Assembly (NCBI GenBank): GCA_025358745.1
Contig: JANYIH010000327.1
Span: forward strand, 1 to 38,825
Direction: 5' to 3'
From: Hyphomicrobiales bacterium
GTDB lineage: Bacteria; Pseudomonadota; Alphaproteobacteria; Rhizobiales; Beijerinckiaceae
DNA: 38,825 bases
The number at the start of each line of letters is the position of its first letter. The first letter of the stretch is position 1. Position numbers and translations under genes: made by a program. Shown one piece after another: positions 17,379-26,193 of this stretch. The notes under the pieces were generated by a model, which saw only the letters and a list, made by a program, of their open reading frames with translations, did not search any database and was not told the origin of the DNA.

Positions 17379-18442
17379 CCCGGATACCTTAAACGTATCG
17401 CGGTTAATGAAAGCATATGGAGCGTTGCCGGGTAGTAACGCTTCGCCTCGACGCTCCGTAATTCTGCTGGAATTTTTTTTCCTTCGACGGCGCAGCGAGC
17501 CAGCGCGGCGACGGCGAGATAGCCCTCATCCGCAAAACTCTGCGTCGGCTTGCCGGCGTCCACGTCGATCACCGAGGGCTCTCCTGCGGAAGCGTCGAGC
17601 CAACTCCGCATCAGCGCGGCCAGGCGCGGCTTGGCCTCCGGCGGCCCCCAGGCGAGATAGAGCGGCGCCCGCACCAGTTCGTAGCCAAACACCGGCGGCC
17701 GATCCTTCGCCGGCGCCACGCCCTCGCGCAGCGAAAGCCAGTCGGTCGGCAGACGGGCGGGCCCGAATCTGGCGGCGTCGAACAACGCCAGCCCGCTGCC
17801 GCGCACGCCCGCCCAATCCACCTCCGGCGCGATCTCGGCCAACGCGTCGATCGCAGGAAACACCCAGTAGGAGAGATTGACCAGCGGCCCGTCCGCCGTG
17901 TCATCGGGACCAAAGCCCGCGGCGCCGGGGCGCAAGGCCGGCCCGAAGCGTGAGGGAAACACCGCCTTTCGGCCCAACGCCAGCGCGATCTGGCGGCCTT
18001 GCGCGACATAGTCGGGCATGCGCCAGCGCCGCCCCGCCTCCGCCAGCCCCCAGGCGATCAGCAGGTCGCCGTCGGTGGCGTTGTTCTTGTCGAGGGCGTG
18101 CGGTTGATCCTCGGGCCGCCAGCGCCAGGCGGCCAGATGGTCGCCGCGAATTTCGAGGTTGGCCAGCGTCCAACTCCACAGCCTCGCGAACGCATCGCGG
18201 TCGTCGTTGAAGGCGGCGAGCACGAGCGCATAGCCCTGCCCCTCGCTGTGGCTCACATTGTCGGCGGAATCGTCGAACAGGCGCCCGTCGGGGTCGATGA
18301 AGCGCGACTTGTAGAGCGCCCAGTTCGGATCTTGCGCCCGCGCGGGCGCGACGAACGCGCAAAGCGCCAGCGCGACGATGGCTGCGGCCAGCCGCCGACC
18401 CCCGCTCGCGACGGGGCGAACTAACCGCGCTGCGCAGGTCAC
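17372..18442 (-). CDS. bcsZ: Periplasmic endo-beta-1,4-glucanase of cellulose synthesis, GH8
   Basis: The 356-residue protein starts at a GTG (18442) that overlaps the bcsB stop as GTGA, giving a signal peptide ending at Ala36 (PARA before QDPNW). The glycoside hydrolase family 8 fold shows in SHSEGQGYALVLAA, with Glu67 the expected general acid, WRWRP, and ATDGDLLIAWGLAEAG. Longer in-frame extensions overlap bcsB and are rejected. BcsZ trims nascent or misassembled glucan in the periplasm and is needed for normal cellulose output. The last codons overlap the start of the bcsK-like gene by seven bases, so both junctions suggest translational coupling. Confidence 0.93.
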   Translation of the reverse strand: MTCAARLVRPVASGGRRLAAAIVALALCAFVAPARAQDPNWALYKSRFIDPDGRLFDDSADNVSHSEGQGYALVLAAFNDDRDAFARLWSWTLANLEIRGDHLAAWRWRPEDQPHALDKNNATDGDLLIAWGLAEAGRRWRMPDYVAQGRQIALALGRKAVFPSRFGPALRPGAAGFGPDDTADGPLVNLSYWVFPAIDALAEIAPEVDWAGVRGSGLALFDAARFGPARLPTDWLSLREGVAPAKDRPPVFGYELVRAPLYLAWGPPEAKPRLAALMRSWLDASAGEPSVIDVDAGKPTQSFADEGYLAVAALARCAVEGKKIPAELRSVEAKRYYPATLHMLSLTAIRLRYPGC

Positions 18443-20697
18443 GACCGGTTGCCGTGGACTTTCACGGCCGCGCGGGTGGCCAGGCCGAGCAGCACGGCGG
18501 CGATCAGCACCGACAGCACATAATAGTCGAGGTTGGCCGACATGAAGCCGGCGGCGATCAACCGCAGATTGCCCGGCGTCAGCGATTCCGTCGGGATGAA
18601 ATAGGTATGCACGGCGTGGTCGATAGTCTTGGCGCCGCCGCGCGGGGTGAAGACGGAAGCGCGGCCCTCGACCTCGTTCCAGTTCGACGGCGCGACCAGG
18701 CTGGTCATGTCGCGCGCGAGCGAGCCGGGGCTTGCGCCGACCACCAGCGTCCAGGTGTCGAAGCCCTGCGGGCCATGCGCCTGCGCGAGCAAGATCGTCG
18801 CCCGCTCCGGCGCCTGGATCGGCCGCTCGGGGTCGCGCAACAGCGCGAAATCGCCGCGATGGATGTTGATATAGCGGTCGTAGAGGGCGCGCAGCGTGAG
18901 CCGGGGCGAGAAATCCTCCGGCGCGGCATGGCCGCCCTGCGCCCATTGATCGAACACCTGACCCGAATCGACGCTCTGCGGCGCCGCCGTGCCCCCCGGT
19001 TCGGGACCGCTGAAATCGCCAGCGTTGACGCGCGACCAGGATTTCTTCAGCGAGACATAATCGACGCCGAACTGCTCGACCAGGCTCTGCGGAAAACTGT
19101 CGAGCGCGCCGATGAACAACACCGAACCCCGTTTCGCCGCCTCGCGATCGAAGGTGATGCGGGCGCCGATCGGTCGACCCGAAACCGAGGCGGTGCGCGC
19201 GAGATAGCTGGCGACCGCCGACAGCGTGGCGCGGTCGCGGCTCGGTGCGTAAATCAGGCTCGTCTCGGACTCATAGGGAAAGCCGCTCGAAAGCGTCGCC
19301 GCCAGATTGGGAAGGCGGCCGATGTGGGCGAAGGCGGGCACGATCAACTCGGAGCGTTCGAAGAACACGAAGCGCTTGCGCATGTCCATCAGGTGCTTGA
19401 CCTCGCAAGCCGCGTCGCCCGCATCGGGGGTCTGCGCCTCGACCACGACATGATTGACGCCGGGACGCATCGCACTCAGCGACACCGACACCGGCCGATC
19501 GCGGAACAGGTCGCCGCGCGGATTCTTCATCGGCATCGAGCCGGCCTCGCGGTCGTTGACCCGAACCAGAATTTGCGAGTTGGACAACAGGCCGCTGGAA
19601 TAACCGGCGGTCAGCGAAAGCGTCAGCTTGTCATAGTCGGCGGGGTAGAAATCGCCGGGCAGGTTGATGTCGAAGGCGGCGCGAAACAGCCGGCCGCCGA
19701 ATTCCTCCGTGTGCACGCCGAGGTCGCGAAGCGGCACCCGCAGTTCGTCACGCACGGAATAGCCGAATTGGTTGGCGAGCGCCCGCGCCGCCGGCGGCGA
19801 TTCGGTGCGCGCCTCGGCATGGCGCACGGGAAGAATGCCGTCGATCGCGTCCGCCGTCTCCTTCGGACTGTCGCCGACCGCGACGACGATCACGCGGCCG
19901 GACACCTCCTGTCCTTCCACCGAGAGCGCGCGCCCCTGCCCCGGCCCGATGAATTCGCCCAGGCCGTGCAGCGTGAGATAGCCGCGCTGTCCGGCCAGCA
20001 CATAGAGCCCGGCGTCGTCGCGGATCTCGCCGACGACCTCGACCCTGGGCCGCTGGATGTTGGCGCGGATGGCGACGGCCTCGACGGCGTGCATCGCGCT
20101 GTCGACCGCGGCCGCGTCGGGGTCGTCGGGCAGCACGACGCGGATCGTCACCGCGCCGGAGACGTCGGGCGAAATCGCCGCGAGATCGTCGAGCATTTCG
20201 ATGTGCGGATCGGCGACGCCGGGAAAGGCGAGGCCAGACGAAGCGGGATCGACTTGGGTCCACAGTTCGTAGGTCGCCTCCATCGAGCAATCGACGCGAT
20301 GGCGTTGCGAGACGGCGATGCGGACGTTGTTGAACCCCTGCGTCAGCAGCCCGCGCGGCAATTCGACGTCGAGCGCACCGGGGTCGGTCGCCGCCGCAAT
20401 AGGCGTCTGCGCCACGGCGACGTCGTTGACGGTGATCGACAGCGTCGACGATTCCGGCATGACGGAAATGGCGTTGGTGAAGCCGACATGGATGCGCGCG
20501 CGGGTGCGCGCTTCCGCCGACGTCACGTAGATCGGCCAGCTCCGGGAACTGGTTTCGCCCTCGAAGCGCAGTTGCAGCGGATCGGGACCGAACCGATGCA
20601 GCGCCTCGCCGCCGGGATTGGCGGTTCCGTTCGCGCGCGCAGTGGCAGCGAACGCGAGGAAGGCCACAAGCGCGGCGAAGACGGTATGCGACCGCAT
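18439..20697 (-). CDS. bcsB: Cellulose synthase periplasmic subunit BcsB
   Basis: A 752-residue protein with a signal peptide (residues 1-22, ending ARA) and a large beta-rich periplasmic region of alternating carbohydrate-binding-like and flavodoxin-like domains. One C-terminal membrane helix (about residues 718-738, LDYYVLSVLIAAVLLGLATR) is the anchor that packs on BcsA and is required for its activity. Typical BcsB phrases include GPDPLQLRFEGETSSRSWP and NFNDREAG-like loops. The length is normal. It begins 11 bases after bcsA and overlaps bcsZ by four bases. BcsB guides the glucan from the BcsA channel across the periplasm. Confidence 0.93.
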   Translation of the reverse strand: MRSHTVFAALVAFLAFAATARANGTANPGGEALHRFGPDPLQLRFEGETSSRSWPIYVTSAEARTRARIHVGFTNAISVMPESSTLSITVNDVAVAQTPIAAATDPGALDVELPRGLLTQGFNNVRIAVSQRHRVDCSMEATYELWTQVDPASSGLAFPGVADPHIEMLDDLAAISPDVSGAVTIRVVLPDDPDAAAVDSAMHAVEAVAIRANIQRPRVEVVGEIRDDAGLYVLAGQRGYLTLHGLGEFIGPGQGRALSVEGQEVSGRVIVVAVGDSPKETADAIDGILPVRHAEARTESPPAARALANQFGYSVRDELRVPLRDLGVHTEEFGGRLFRAAFDINLPGDFYPADYDKLTLSLTAGYSSGLLSNSQILVRVNDREAGSMPMKNPRGDLFRDRPVSVSLSAMRPGVNHVVVEAQTPDAGDAACEVKHLMDMRKRFVFFERSELIVPAFAHIGRLPNLAATLSSGFPYESETSLIYAPSRDRATLSAVASYLARTASVSGRPIGARITFDREAAKRGSVLFIGALDSFPQSLVEQFGVDYVSLKKSWSRVNAGDFSGPEPGGTAAPQSVDSGQVFDQWAQGGHAAPEDFSPRLTLRALYDRYINIHRGDFALLRDPERPIQAPERATILLAQAHGPQGFDTWTLVVGASPGSLARDMTSLVAPSNWNEVEGRASVFTPRGGAKTIDHAVHTYFIPTESLTPGNLRLIAAGFMSANLDYYVLSVLIAAVLLGLATRAAVKVHGNRS

Positions 20698-20708
20698 GGC
20701 GAAACTCC

Positions 20709-22958
20709 TCAGGCGCTAGCGGCGCGAGCCGGCGCGGGTTGGAGCGCGACGACGGGCGGCGCCTCCGCCACCGTCCCGCCGCCCGGGCCGCCCTCGCTCG
20801 CCTTGAGGGCGGCGCGGCGGTCTTTCCATTCCCACCACAGCAGGCGGAAGGCGCGCGGCGGTCCGGTGAAGCTCCAGGCGAAGAATGTGCCCATGCCGTG
20901 CAAGATGCCGTGGGCTCGTCGGCGGTTTTCGCGAAACGCCGTGATTTCCTTGGCGTCGCCGAACATCAGATCGCCGATCGCCTGATAGTGGCGGCGTTTG
21001 AGCTTGCCAAAGGCGAAGCCGATCTCCACCACGTCGCCGCGCGTAACGGTGTTGCTGACGACGACCGGGAAGCTCTGCGCGCCGTGACCCGCGCGCAGCT
21101 TGACGTCCACCACCGCAGGCGCCCCGACCGCGACCGGTTGTTGCATCCGGTCGGCCGGCACGCAGACGCGGCAGCCGCCATAGGAGACGTCGAGCGCCTT
21201 GGCCGATATGAGCGAGCTGCCGATGGCAAGATCAATCGGGCGGTCGAGCGGCGCTCGGAAAGTGCGGCGCTCGGCGATGACGCCGAGCGCGGCCGACGAC
21301 ATCAGAAGATTGAACAGGTTCCACATCGCGACGACGCCCAGCAACTCGTTGGCGTCACGCTCGGTGAACCAGCGCCAGACGCAAACGATCATCGAGACGG
21401 AATAGACGCCGAACAACACGAAGAACGGCGTCGACAATTCCGAGAGATGGTCCTTGTCGAGGCTGTTGCCTTTGTCGGTGACGTTGAACGTGGGCTTGTA
21501 GGGATTGAGCACGACGCTGAACAACCCTTGCGCGAGATAGAGCGTCTGCATGAATTCGTAGACTTCCGAGACCAGCGCCCAGCGCACTTTGCCGTAGAGA
21601 TAGTTTTGCATCATCATGTTCGCCAGCATGTACAGCACGGTGTACGAGATGAACTCCTGCGCGTTGGCGATGTAAATTTGCATGTTGAAGTAAATAAACA
21701 GCAGAGGCGAGACGAGAAACGGCAGGCGGAAGATGGAGAAGAACCAATAGGTGATATTGGAGAGATAACAAATCTTCTGCGCGAGAGTCAGGCCGCGCTT
21801 CAGCACGGGATTTTTCAGCAGAAAGATCTGGAACATGCCGCGCGCCCAGCGCGACCGCTGGCCGATGAAGGACGAGAACGTCTCGGGTTGCAGGCCGGAG
21901 ATCATCGGCTTGTCGACATACATCGAACGCCAGCCGCGCGAGTGCAGATCGAGCGCGGTCTCGCAATCCTCGGTTATGGTGATGCCGGAGAAACCGCCGA
22001 CGAGTTGCAGCGCCTCGCGTCGGATCACCGCCGCCGAGCCGCAGAAGAAGGCGCCGTTCCACTTGTCGAGGCCTTTCTGGATGATGCCGTAGAACATCTC
22101 GTTCTCCGACGGCATCCGTTGGAACGTTTCCAGATTGCGTTCGAGCGGGTCGGGATTGGTGAAGAAATGCGGCGTCTGGCATAGGAAAAGGCGCGGGTCC
22201 TCGCGAAAATATCCCACGGTTTGCTGCAAGAACTCGCGCACCGGCACGTGATCGGCGTCGAACACGGCGATCAATTCGCCGTCGGATTGCTTGAAGCAAT
22301 TGTTCATGTTGCCGGCTTTGGCGTGCTCGTTCTTGGCGCGGGTGAGGTATTTGGCGCCCAGTTCCTCCGCGAGCGCGGTCAGTTCGACCCGCCGCTCCTG
22401 CGCCTCCTTGGCCTTCTTGAGGTTGTCCTGGTTGCACTTCTGGTCGGAGCCGCCATCGTCGAGCAGCCAGACGGTGAACTTGTCCTTGGGGTAATCCATG
22501 TCGATGGCGGCGATCACCGTCATCGCCAGCAACTCGGGGTCTTCGTTATAGGTCGGGATGTAGATGTCGACGGTCGGCATTTCCTCCGGGGCGAGCTTTC
22601 TCGGGGGCTTGCGGTCGAGCGGGTCGGCGACGACGAACAGGCTGATCGCCAGCATCACCGTCGAATACAGTTCCGCCATGTAAAGCAGCACGCCGGGAAT
22701 GAAGTTCCACAGGTCGCTGAGCGGCGGTATGGTGTTGACGGTGCGCCAGAAGAAATAGCGGATCACCACCGCCGTGCCGAGCGCCAGAAAAATCTGGCGC
22801 CACGGGCCCGTCAGTCCGAGCGCGCGAATCACCGACATGCCGATCAGAGCGGCGACGCCGATGGCGAATTGCGAACGGATGCCGACGGGTTCGGTCGCCA
22901 GAATCAGGAAAACCAGCCCGCAGCTCAGCCACAGGGCTTTCTTGACGGACCGCTCCAT
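20709..22958 (-). CDS. bcsA: Cellulose synthase catalytic subunit BcsA (UDP-forming, c-di-GMP activated)
   Basis: A 749-residue inner-membrane glycosyltransferase family 2 enzyme that polymerises UDP-glucose into beta-1,4-glucan. Four N-terminal membrane helices (about 1-120) precede the GT domain. It has IYIPTYNEDPELL, WLLDDGG (about 168), the metal-binding DAD in AVFDADHVP (about 234), TED (about 329, catalytic base) and QRSRW (about 366, acceptor gate). More membrane helices follow to about 550. The PilZ domain has RRTFR (about 563) and DVSYGG (about 593), so the RxxxR and DxSxxG c-di-GMP site is intact. It lies 97 bases downstream of the frcA stop, same strand; read-through from the sugar transporter operon is possible. 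Confidence 0.96.
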   Translation of the reverse strand: MERSVKKALWLSCGLVFLILATEPVGIRSQFAIGVAALIGMSVIRALGLTGPWRQIFLALGTAVVIRYFFWRTVNTIPPLSDLWNFIPGVLLYMAELYSTVMLAISLFVVADPLDRKPPRKLAPEEMPTVDIYIPTYNEDPELLAMTVIAAIDMDYPKDKFTVWLLDDGGSDQKCNQDNLKKAKEAQERRVELTALAEELGAKYLTRAKNEHAKAGNMNNCFKQSDGELIAVFDADHVPVREFLQQTVGYFREDPRLFLCQTPHFFTNPDPLERNLETFQRMPSENEMFYGIIQKGLDKWNGAFFCGSAAVIRREALQLVGGFSGITITEDCETALDLHSRGWRSMYVDKPMISGLQPETFSSFIGQRSRWARGMFQIFLLKNPVLKRGLTLAQKICYLSNITYWFFSIFRLPFLVSPLLFIYFNMQIYIANAQEFISYTVLYMLANMMMQNYLYGKVRWALVSEVYEFMQTLYLAQGLFSVVLNPYKPTFNVTDKGNSLDKDHLSELSTPFFVLFGVYSVSMIVCVWRWFTERDANELLGVVAMWNLFNLLMSSAALGVIAERRTFRAPLDRPIDLAIGSSLISAKALDVSYGGCRVCVPADRMQQPVAVGAPAVVDVKLRAGHGAQSFPVVVSNTVTRGDVVEIGFAFGKLKRRHYQAIGDLMFGDAKEITAFRENRRRAHGILHGMGTFFAWSFTGPPRAFRLLWWEWKDRRAALKASEGGPGGGTVAEAPPVVALQPAPARAASA

Positions 22959-23055
22959 ACCCTAAAGCCCACTATGACCCAAAACTCTTGGGGCAGAATA
23001 GGTCGTTAAGCTTTAGATTTACCTTACGGCAGGCAGCAAGGCGCCGCTGCGCAGC

Positions 23056-23838
23056 CTAATTCAGGGCGTCGGCCGGGGGCGGTACGGCGCCGGTCATCAT
23101 GGCGACGGCGTCCGACATCGTCACTTTTTTCGGGTCGACGACGGTGAGCCTGCGGCCGAGCCGGTGGATGTGGATGCGGTCGGCCACCTCGAACACATGC
23201 GGCATGTTGTGCGAGATGAGGATGATCGGCAGCCCGCGCTTCTTCACGTCGAGAATCAGCTCCAGCACCCGGCGCGATTCCTTGACGCCGAGCGCCGCCG
23301 TCGGCTCGTCCATGATGACGACATTGGAGCCGAACGCCGCCGCGCGCGCCACCGCCACGCCCTGACGTTGGCCGCCCGACAGCGATTCGACCGGCTGCGT
23401 GATGTCCTGAATGGTCATCAGACCCAGTTCGGTCAGCTTGTCGCGCGCGAATTTCTGCATGCCGGAGCGATCGAGCGCACGGAAATACTTGCCCGCAAAG
23501 CCCGGCTTCACCCATTCGCGGCCCAGAAACATGTTGTCGGCGATCGACAAGGCCGGCGACAGCGCGAGGTTCTGATAGACGGTTTCTATTCCCGCCTCGC
23601 GCGCGTCCTGCGGCGAGCGGAAATGCACGACCTTGTCGCCGAGCCGGATCTCGCCGTGGTCGGGCGTGATGGCGCCAGTCAGCGCCTTGATCAGCGTGGT
23701 CTTGCCCGCGCCGTTGTCGCCGATCACGGCGAGGACCTCGCCGGGATAGAGGTCGAAATCGGCGTTGTTGAGGGCGACGACATGGCCGTAGCGCTTGGAC
23801 AGACCGCGCGCCGTCAGGATCGCTTGTTGCTGGCTCAT
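23056..23838 (-). CDS. frcA: Sugar ABC transporter ATP-binding protein, FrcA-like
   Basis: A 260-residue single ABC domain, starting at the ATG at 23838 that overlaps the frcC stop as ATGA; the longer start at 23859 is less likely. It has Walker A GDNGAGKTT at residues 40-48, signature LSGGQRQ, Walker B VVIMDEPTAALG and the H-loop ISHNM. It contains one ATPase module, unlike the double RbsA/XylG type, which fits FrcA of the Sinorhizobium fructose/mannose/ribose transporter. It would dimerise on FrcC in the cytoplasm. Last gene of frcB-frcC-frcA; the kinase frcK that follows in Sinorhizobium is absent. Confidence 0.87.
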   Translation of the reverse strand: MSQQQAILTARGLSKRYGHVVALNNADFDLYPGEVLAVIGDNGAGKTTLIKALTGAITPDHGEIRLGDKVVHFRSPQDAREAGIETVYQNLALSPALSIADNMFLGREWVKPGFAGKYFRALDRSGMQKFARDKLTELGLMTIQDITQPVESLSGGQRQGVAVARAAAFGSNVVIMDEPTAALGVKESRRVLELILDVKKRGLPIILISHNMPHVFEVADRIHIHRLGRRLTVVDPKKVTMSDAVAMMTGAVPPPADALN

Positions 23839-24914
23839 TGCGACGCCCTCCGCAGCCATTGGTCAATCGCCACCGCGACGATGACAAGCACGCCCACCGT
23901 GAACACCTGCCAATAGTCGTCGACGCCGGCGAGCGACAGGCCCGTGTTGAAGACGCCGACGATCAGCGCGCCCAGAACCGAACCTGCAATCGAACCGCGG
24001 CCGCCGAACAGCGAAGTGCCGCCGATAACCGTCGCGGTGATGGAATCCAGATTCGCAGTTTCGAACGCCAGCGGCGAAATCGACCCGACGCGGCCGATCG
24101 CCACCCAGGCGCAAAACCCACAGACGACGCCGGCGAAGATATAGACCGAAACCAGGACCTGGCTGACCTGGATGCCCGCCAGCAGCGCCGAGTCCGGATC
24201 GTCGCCCACCGCGTGAACGTGCCGGCCCCAGGGCGTTCGATTGAGCATGTACCAGGCCAGCGCGGCCAGTATGATCAGCGCCACGCCGCCATAGGCGATC
24301 TGCGCGCCAAACAGCGTGAAGGTCTTGCCGAACCAGATGAGGAACGGCGCCTTTTCCTCGATGTCGCTCGCCCGGATCGATTCCGACCTCGAATAAAAGA
24401 GTTTGAGCGCGCTGAAAATGCTCAGCGTGCCGAGCGTCACGATGAATGGCGGCAGCTTGAAATAAGTGACGAGGGAGCCATTGAACGCGCCCATGAGACC
24501 GCCGAAAAAGACGCCGACCATCACCGCAAATGCGGGCGGAAGGCCGGACTCGACGCTGAGCTTGCCCATGATGAGCATGCAAAGCACCAGGATCGCGGCG
24601 ACCGATAGATCGATGCCGGCGGACAGAATGATCGCGGTCTGAGCGATGGCGACGATGCCGGTCACCGTCACCTGCTGAAGCACGAGCGACAGCGTACCCG
24701 CCTTCAGGAAGTTGGGCGCGATGGCGCCGAAGAAAACGACGCTGATCAAAAGGATCAGGGCGGGAATGGCGGTCGGATTGCTGCGCAAGAATCCGCGCAT
24801 GATGTGGAGCGCCGACTTGTCGTCGCGCTCGAACGCGGCGACCGACGTATCGGCTTTCTCCAACTTGGCCTCGTAGTCGGAGATGACCTTGGTTGGCCCG
24901 GCCTGGTTGCTCAT
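23835..24914 (-). CDS. frcC: Sugar ABC transporter permease, FrcC-like
   Basis: A 359-residue inner-membrane protein of the RbsC/BPD_transp_2 family, with about 8-10 hydrophobic helices from residue 50 on. It has the family motifs IILSAGIDLSVAAIL and LDSITATVIGGTSLFGGRGS, and GRHVHAVGDDPDSALLAGI, which couples to the ATPase. The first 45 residues are polar and cytoplasmic. I choose the ATG at 24914 (MSNQAGPTKV), preceded by GGGGGGAT, over the upstream start at 24971. It lies 102 bases after frcB, with a stable hairpin between, which probably lowers its expression relative to the binding protein. Confidence 0.88.
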   Translation of the reverse strand: MSNQAGPTKVISDYEAKLEKADTSVAAFERDDKSALHIMRGFLRSNPTAIPALILLISVVFFGAIAPNFLKAGTLSLVLQQVTVTGIVAIAQTAIILSAGIDLSVAAILVLCMLIMGKLSVESGLPPAFAVMVGVFFGGLMGAFNGSLVTYFKLPPFIVTLGTLSIFSALKLFYSRSESIRASDIEEKAPFLIWFGKTFTLFGAQIAYGGVALIILAALAWYMLNRTPWGRHVHAVGDDPDSALLAGIQVSQVLVSVYIFAGVVCGFCAWVAIGRVGSISPLAFETANLDSITATVIGGTSLFGGRGSIAGSVLGALIVGVFNTGLSLAGVDDYWQVFTVGVLVIVAVAIDQWLRRASQ

Positions 24915-24957
24915 CCGATCCCCCCTGACGTCCCTGCGCAATGCCCGCGCCTTGTGA

Positions 24958-24986
24958 CGAAGGGCGACCATAACAGCCGCCCTTCG
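24958..24986 (-). terminator. Intercistronic hairpin between frcB and frcC
   Basis: A perfect 9-base stem (CGAAGGGCG at 24958-24966 with CGCCCTTCG at 24978-24986) closes an 11-base loop. There is no U tract. At this place, between a binding-protein gene and its permease, such hairpins commonly stabilise the upstream message or partly terminate, giving excess binding protein. Confidence 0.6.
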
Positions 24987-25016
24987 CTTAACTCAAGTCA
25001 GATTATGCCGCGGCGA

Positions 25017-26042
25017 TCAGCCCCAGCACTTGGCCATGCCTTCCTTCGTGTCGAGCGAGGGAACGCCGGCGGCGGGCTTATCGGTGATGAGGTTGACGCC
25101 CGTGTTGGTGAAGTCGAGGCCTTCCGAATTCTTCGGCTTGGACCCATCCTTCGCGTACGCCTGAATCGCCTCGATGCCCTTGGAGGCCATAAGCAGCGGA
25201 TATTGCTGCGAAGTCGCGCCGATGACGCCGGAAGCGACGCTCTTCACGCCGGGGCAACCGCCGTCGACGGAAACGATCAGCACGCCCTTTTCCTTGCCGG
25301 CCTTCTTGAGCGCCTGGAACGCGCCTTCGGCGGCGGGTTCGTTGATGGTGTAGACCACGTTCATCGCGGGGTCCTTGGCGAGCAGCGTCTCGGCCGCCTT
25401 CAGGCCGCCGTCGGGCGAACCGAGCGAGCCTTCATGACCGATGATGCGGCTGTCCTTCTCGGAGCCGAGCACCTTGCCGTTCGGCACCGGGATGTCCATT
25501 CCGGTCAAGAAGCCGGTGTCGCGCAGCACGTCGACCGAGATGTTGTCCTTGTTGATGTCGAGCATGCCGATATGCGCATCCTTGGCCTTGTCGCCGAGCT
25601 GCGCCTTGGCCCACTTGCCGATCAGAACGCCGGCCTGGAAATTGTCGGTCGCGAAGGTCGCGTCTTGCGCGTCCTTGTCGCCGAGCGGCGTGTCGAGCGA
25701 GATGACGAGAACGCCGGCGGCGCGCGCCTTCTTGAGCGCGGGGCCGACCGAGTCGTTGGACGGCGTGATCAGAATGCCCTTGACCCCGGCCGCAACGCAG
25801 TTCTCAATCGCGGTGATCTGCGGCGAAGCGTCGCCGTCCTTCACGCCGGCGAACGCCTTGAGAGCGATGCCCGCTTTCTTGGCGCCGGCTTCCGCGCCTT
25901 CCTTCATTTTCACGAAGAAGGGGTTGGTGTTGTTCTTGGTGATGAGGCAGGCGCCGACTTCGGCCTGCGCGCCCGAGGCCATGAGGCCGAGCGAAAGAGC
26001 CGCGCCCGCCACAACGGCGAGGCTGCGATTGAACTTGGACAT
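25017..26042 (-). CDS. frcB: Sugar ABC transporter periplasmic binding protein, FrcB-like
   Basis: A 341-residue type I periplasmic binding protein with a signal peptide (residues 1-27, ASGAQA before EVGAC). Diagnostic stretches are [50 protein letters not shown] and [20 protein letters not shown]. They agree, as I recall it, with FrcB of Sinorhizobium meliloti, which binds fructose, mannose and ribose. The ribosome binding site GGGAGGA lies close to the ATG. First gene of the operon, divergent from a ROK regulator. Fructose is the best guess for the ligand; the exact sugar is not provable from sequence. Confidence 0.9.
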   Translation of the reverse strand: MSKFNRSLAVVAGAALSLGLMASGAQAEVGACLITKNNTNPFFVKMKEGAEAGAKKAGIALKAFAGVKDGDASPQITAIENCVAAGVKGILITPSNDSVGPALKKARAAGVLVISLDTPLGDKDAQDATFATDNFQAGVLIGKWAKAQLGDKAKDAHIGMLDINKDNISVDVLRDTGFLTGMDIPVPNGKVLGSEKDSRIIGHEGSLGSPDGGLKAAETLLAKDPAMNVVYTINEPAAEGAFQALKKAGKEKGVLIVSVDGGCPGVKSVASGVIGATSQQYPLLMASKGIEAIQAYAKDGSKPKNSEGLDFTNTGVNLITDKPAAGVPSLDTKEGMAKCWG

Positions 26043-26054
26043 GTATTCCTCCCA

Positions 26055-26064
26055 GAAACGTTTC
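26055..26064. promoter_or_regulatory. GAAACGTTTC palindrome in the frcB leader
   Basis: This perfect 10-base palindrome lies 12 bases upstream of the frcB ATG, next to the ribosome binding site. It resembles the core of many LacI-family operators. A bound repressor here would block the leader. No LacI-type gene is in the window, so the call is weak. Confidence 0.3.
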
Positions 26065-26137
26065 CTGCTTTGCGGACGAGACAGCTATTGCTAGACGTAC
26101 CGCTTGAGCGGCGCCCAGCCCGTCGGCCAGTCGCCAG

Positions 26138-26168
26138 CCTATAGACGCAAACCGACCGCGCTTGTCAA
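26138..26168 (-). promoter_or_regulatory. Candidate frcB promoter
   Basis: On the minus strand a consensus -35 TTGACA occupies 26168-26163. A weak -10 lies near 26145-26138 (TCTATA at 17-base spacing, or TATAGG at 19). The -35 sits directly beside the inverted repeat at 26171-26193, so a repressor on that repeat would cover it. Confidence 0.5.
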
Positions 26169-26170
26169 GG

Positions 26171-26193
26171 ATAAATCAATACGTTTGATTTAT
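26171..26193. promoter_or_regulatory. 9-5-9 inverted repeat, probable ROK-regulator operator
   Basis: ATAAATCAA, a five-base spacer TACGT, and TTGATTTAT form a perfect inverted repeat. It lies between the divergent frcB and ROK regulator genes. It is conspicuously AT-rich in GC-rich surroundings. TTGACA -35-like hexamers flank it on both strands (26168-26163 minus; 26196-26201 plus). ROK/NagC-type regulators bind AT-rich inverted repeats, so this is probably the operator for both directions. Confidence 0.7.

Noticed and set aside
18454-20985. 843-codon open frame on the plus strand
   Set aside because: It lies antisense to bcsB and the end of bcsA, both with clear motifs. High GC at third positions opens long antisense frames, and its translation is Arg/His/Asp-rich with no recognisable fold.
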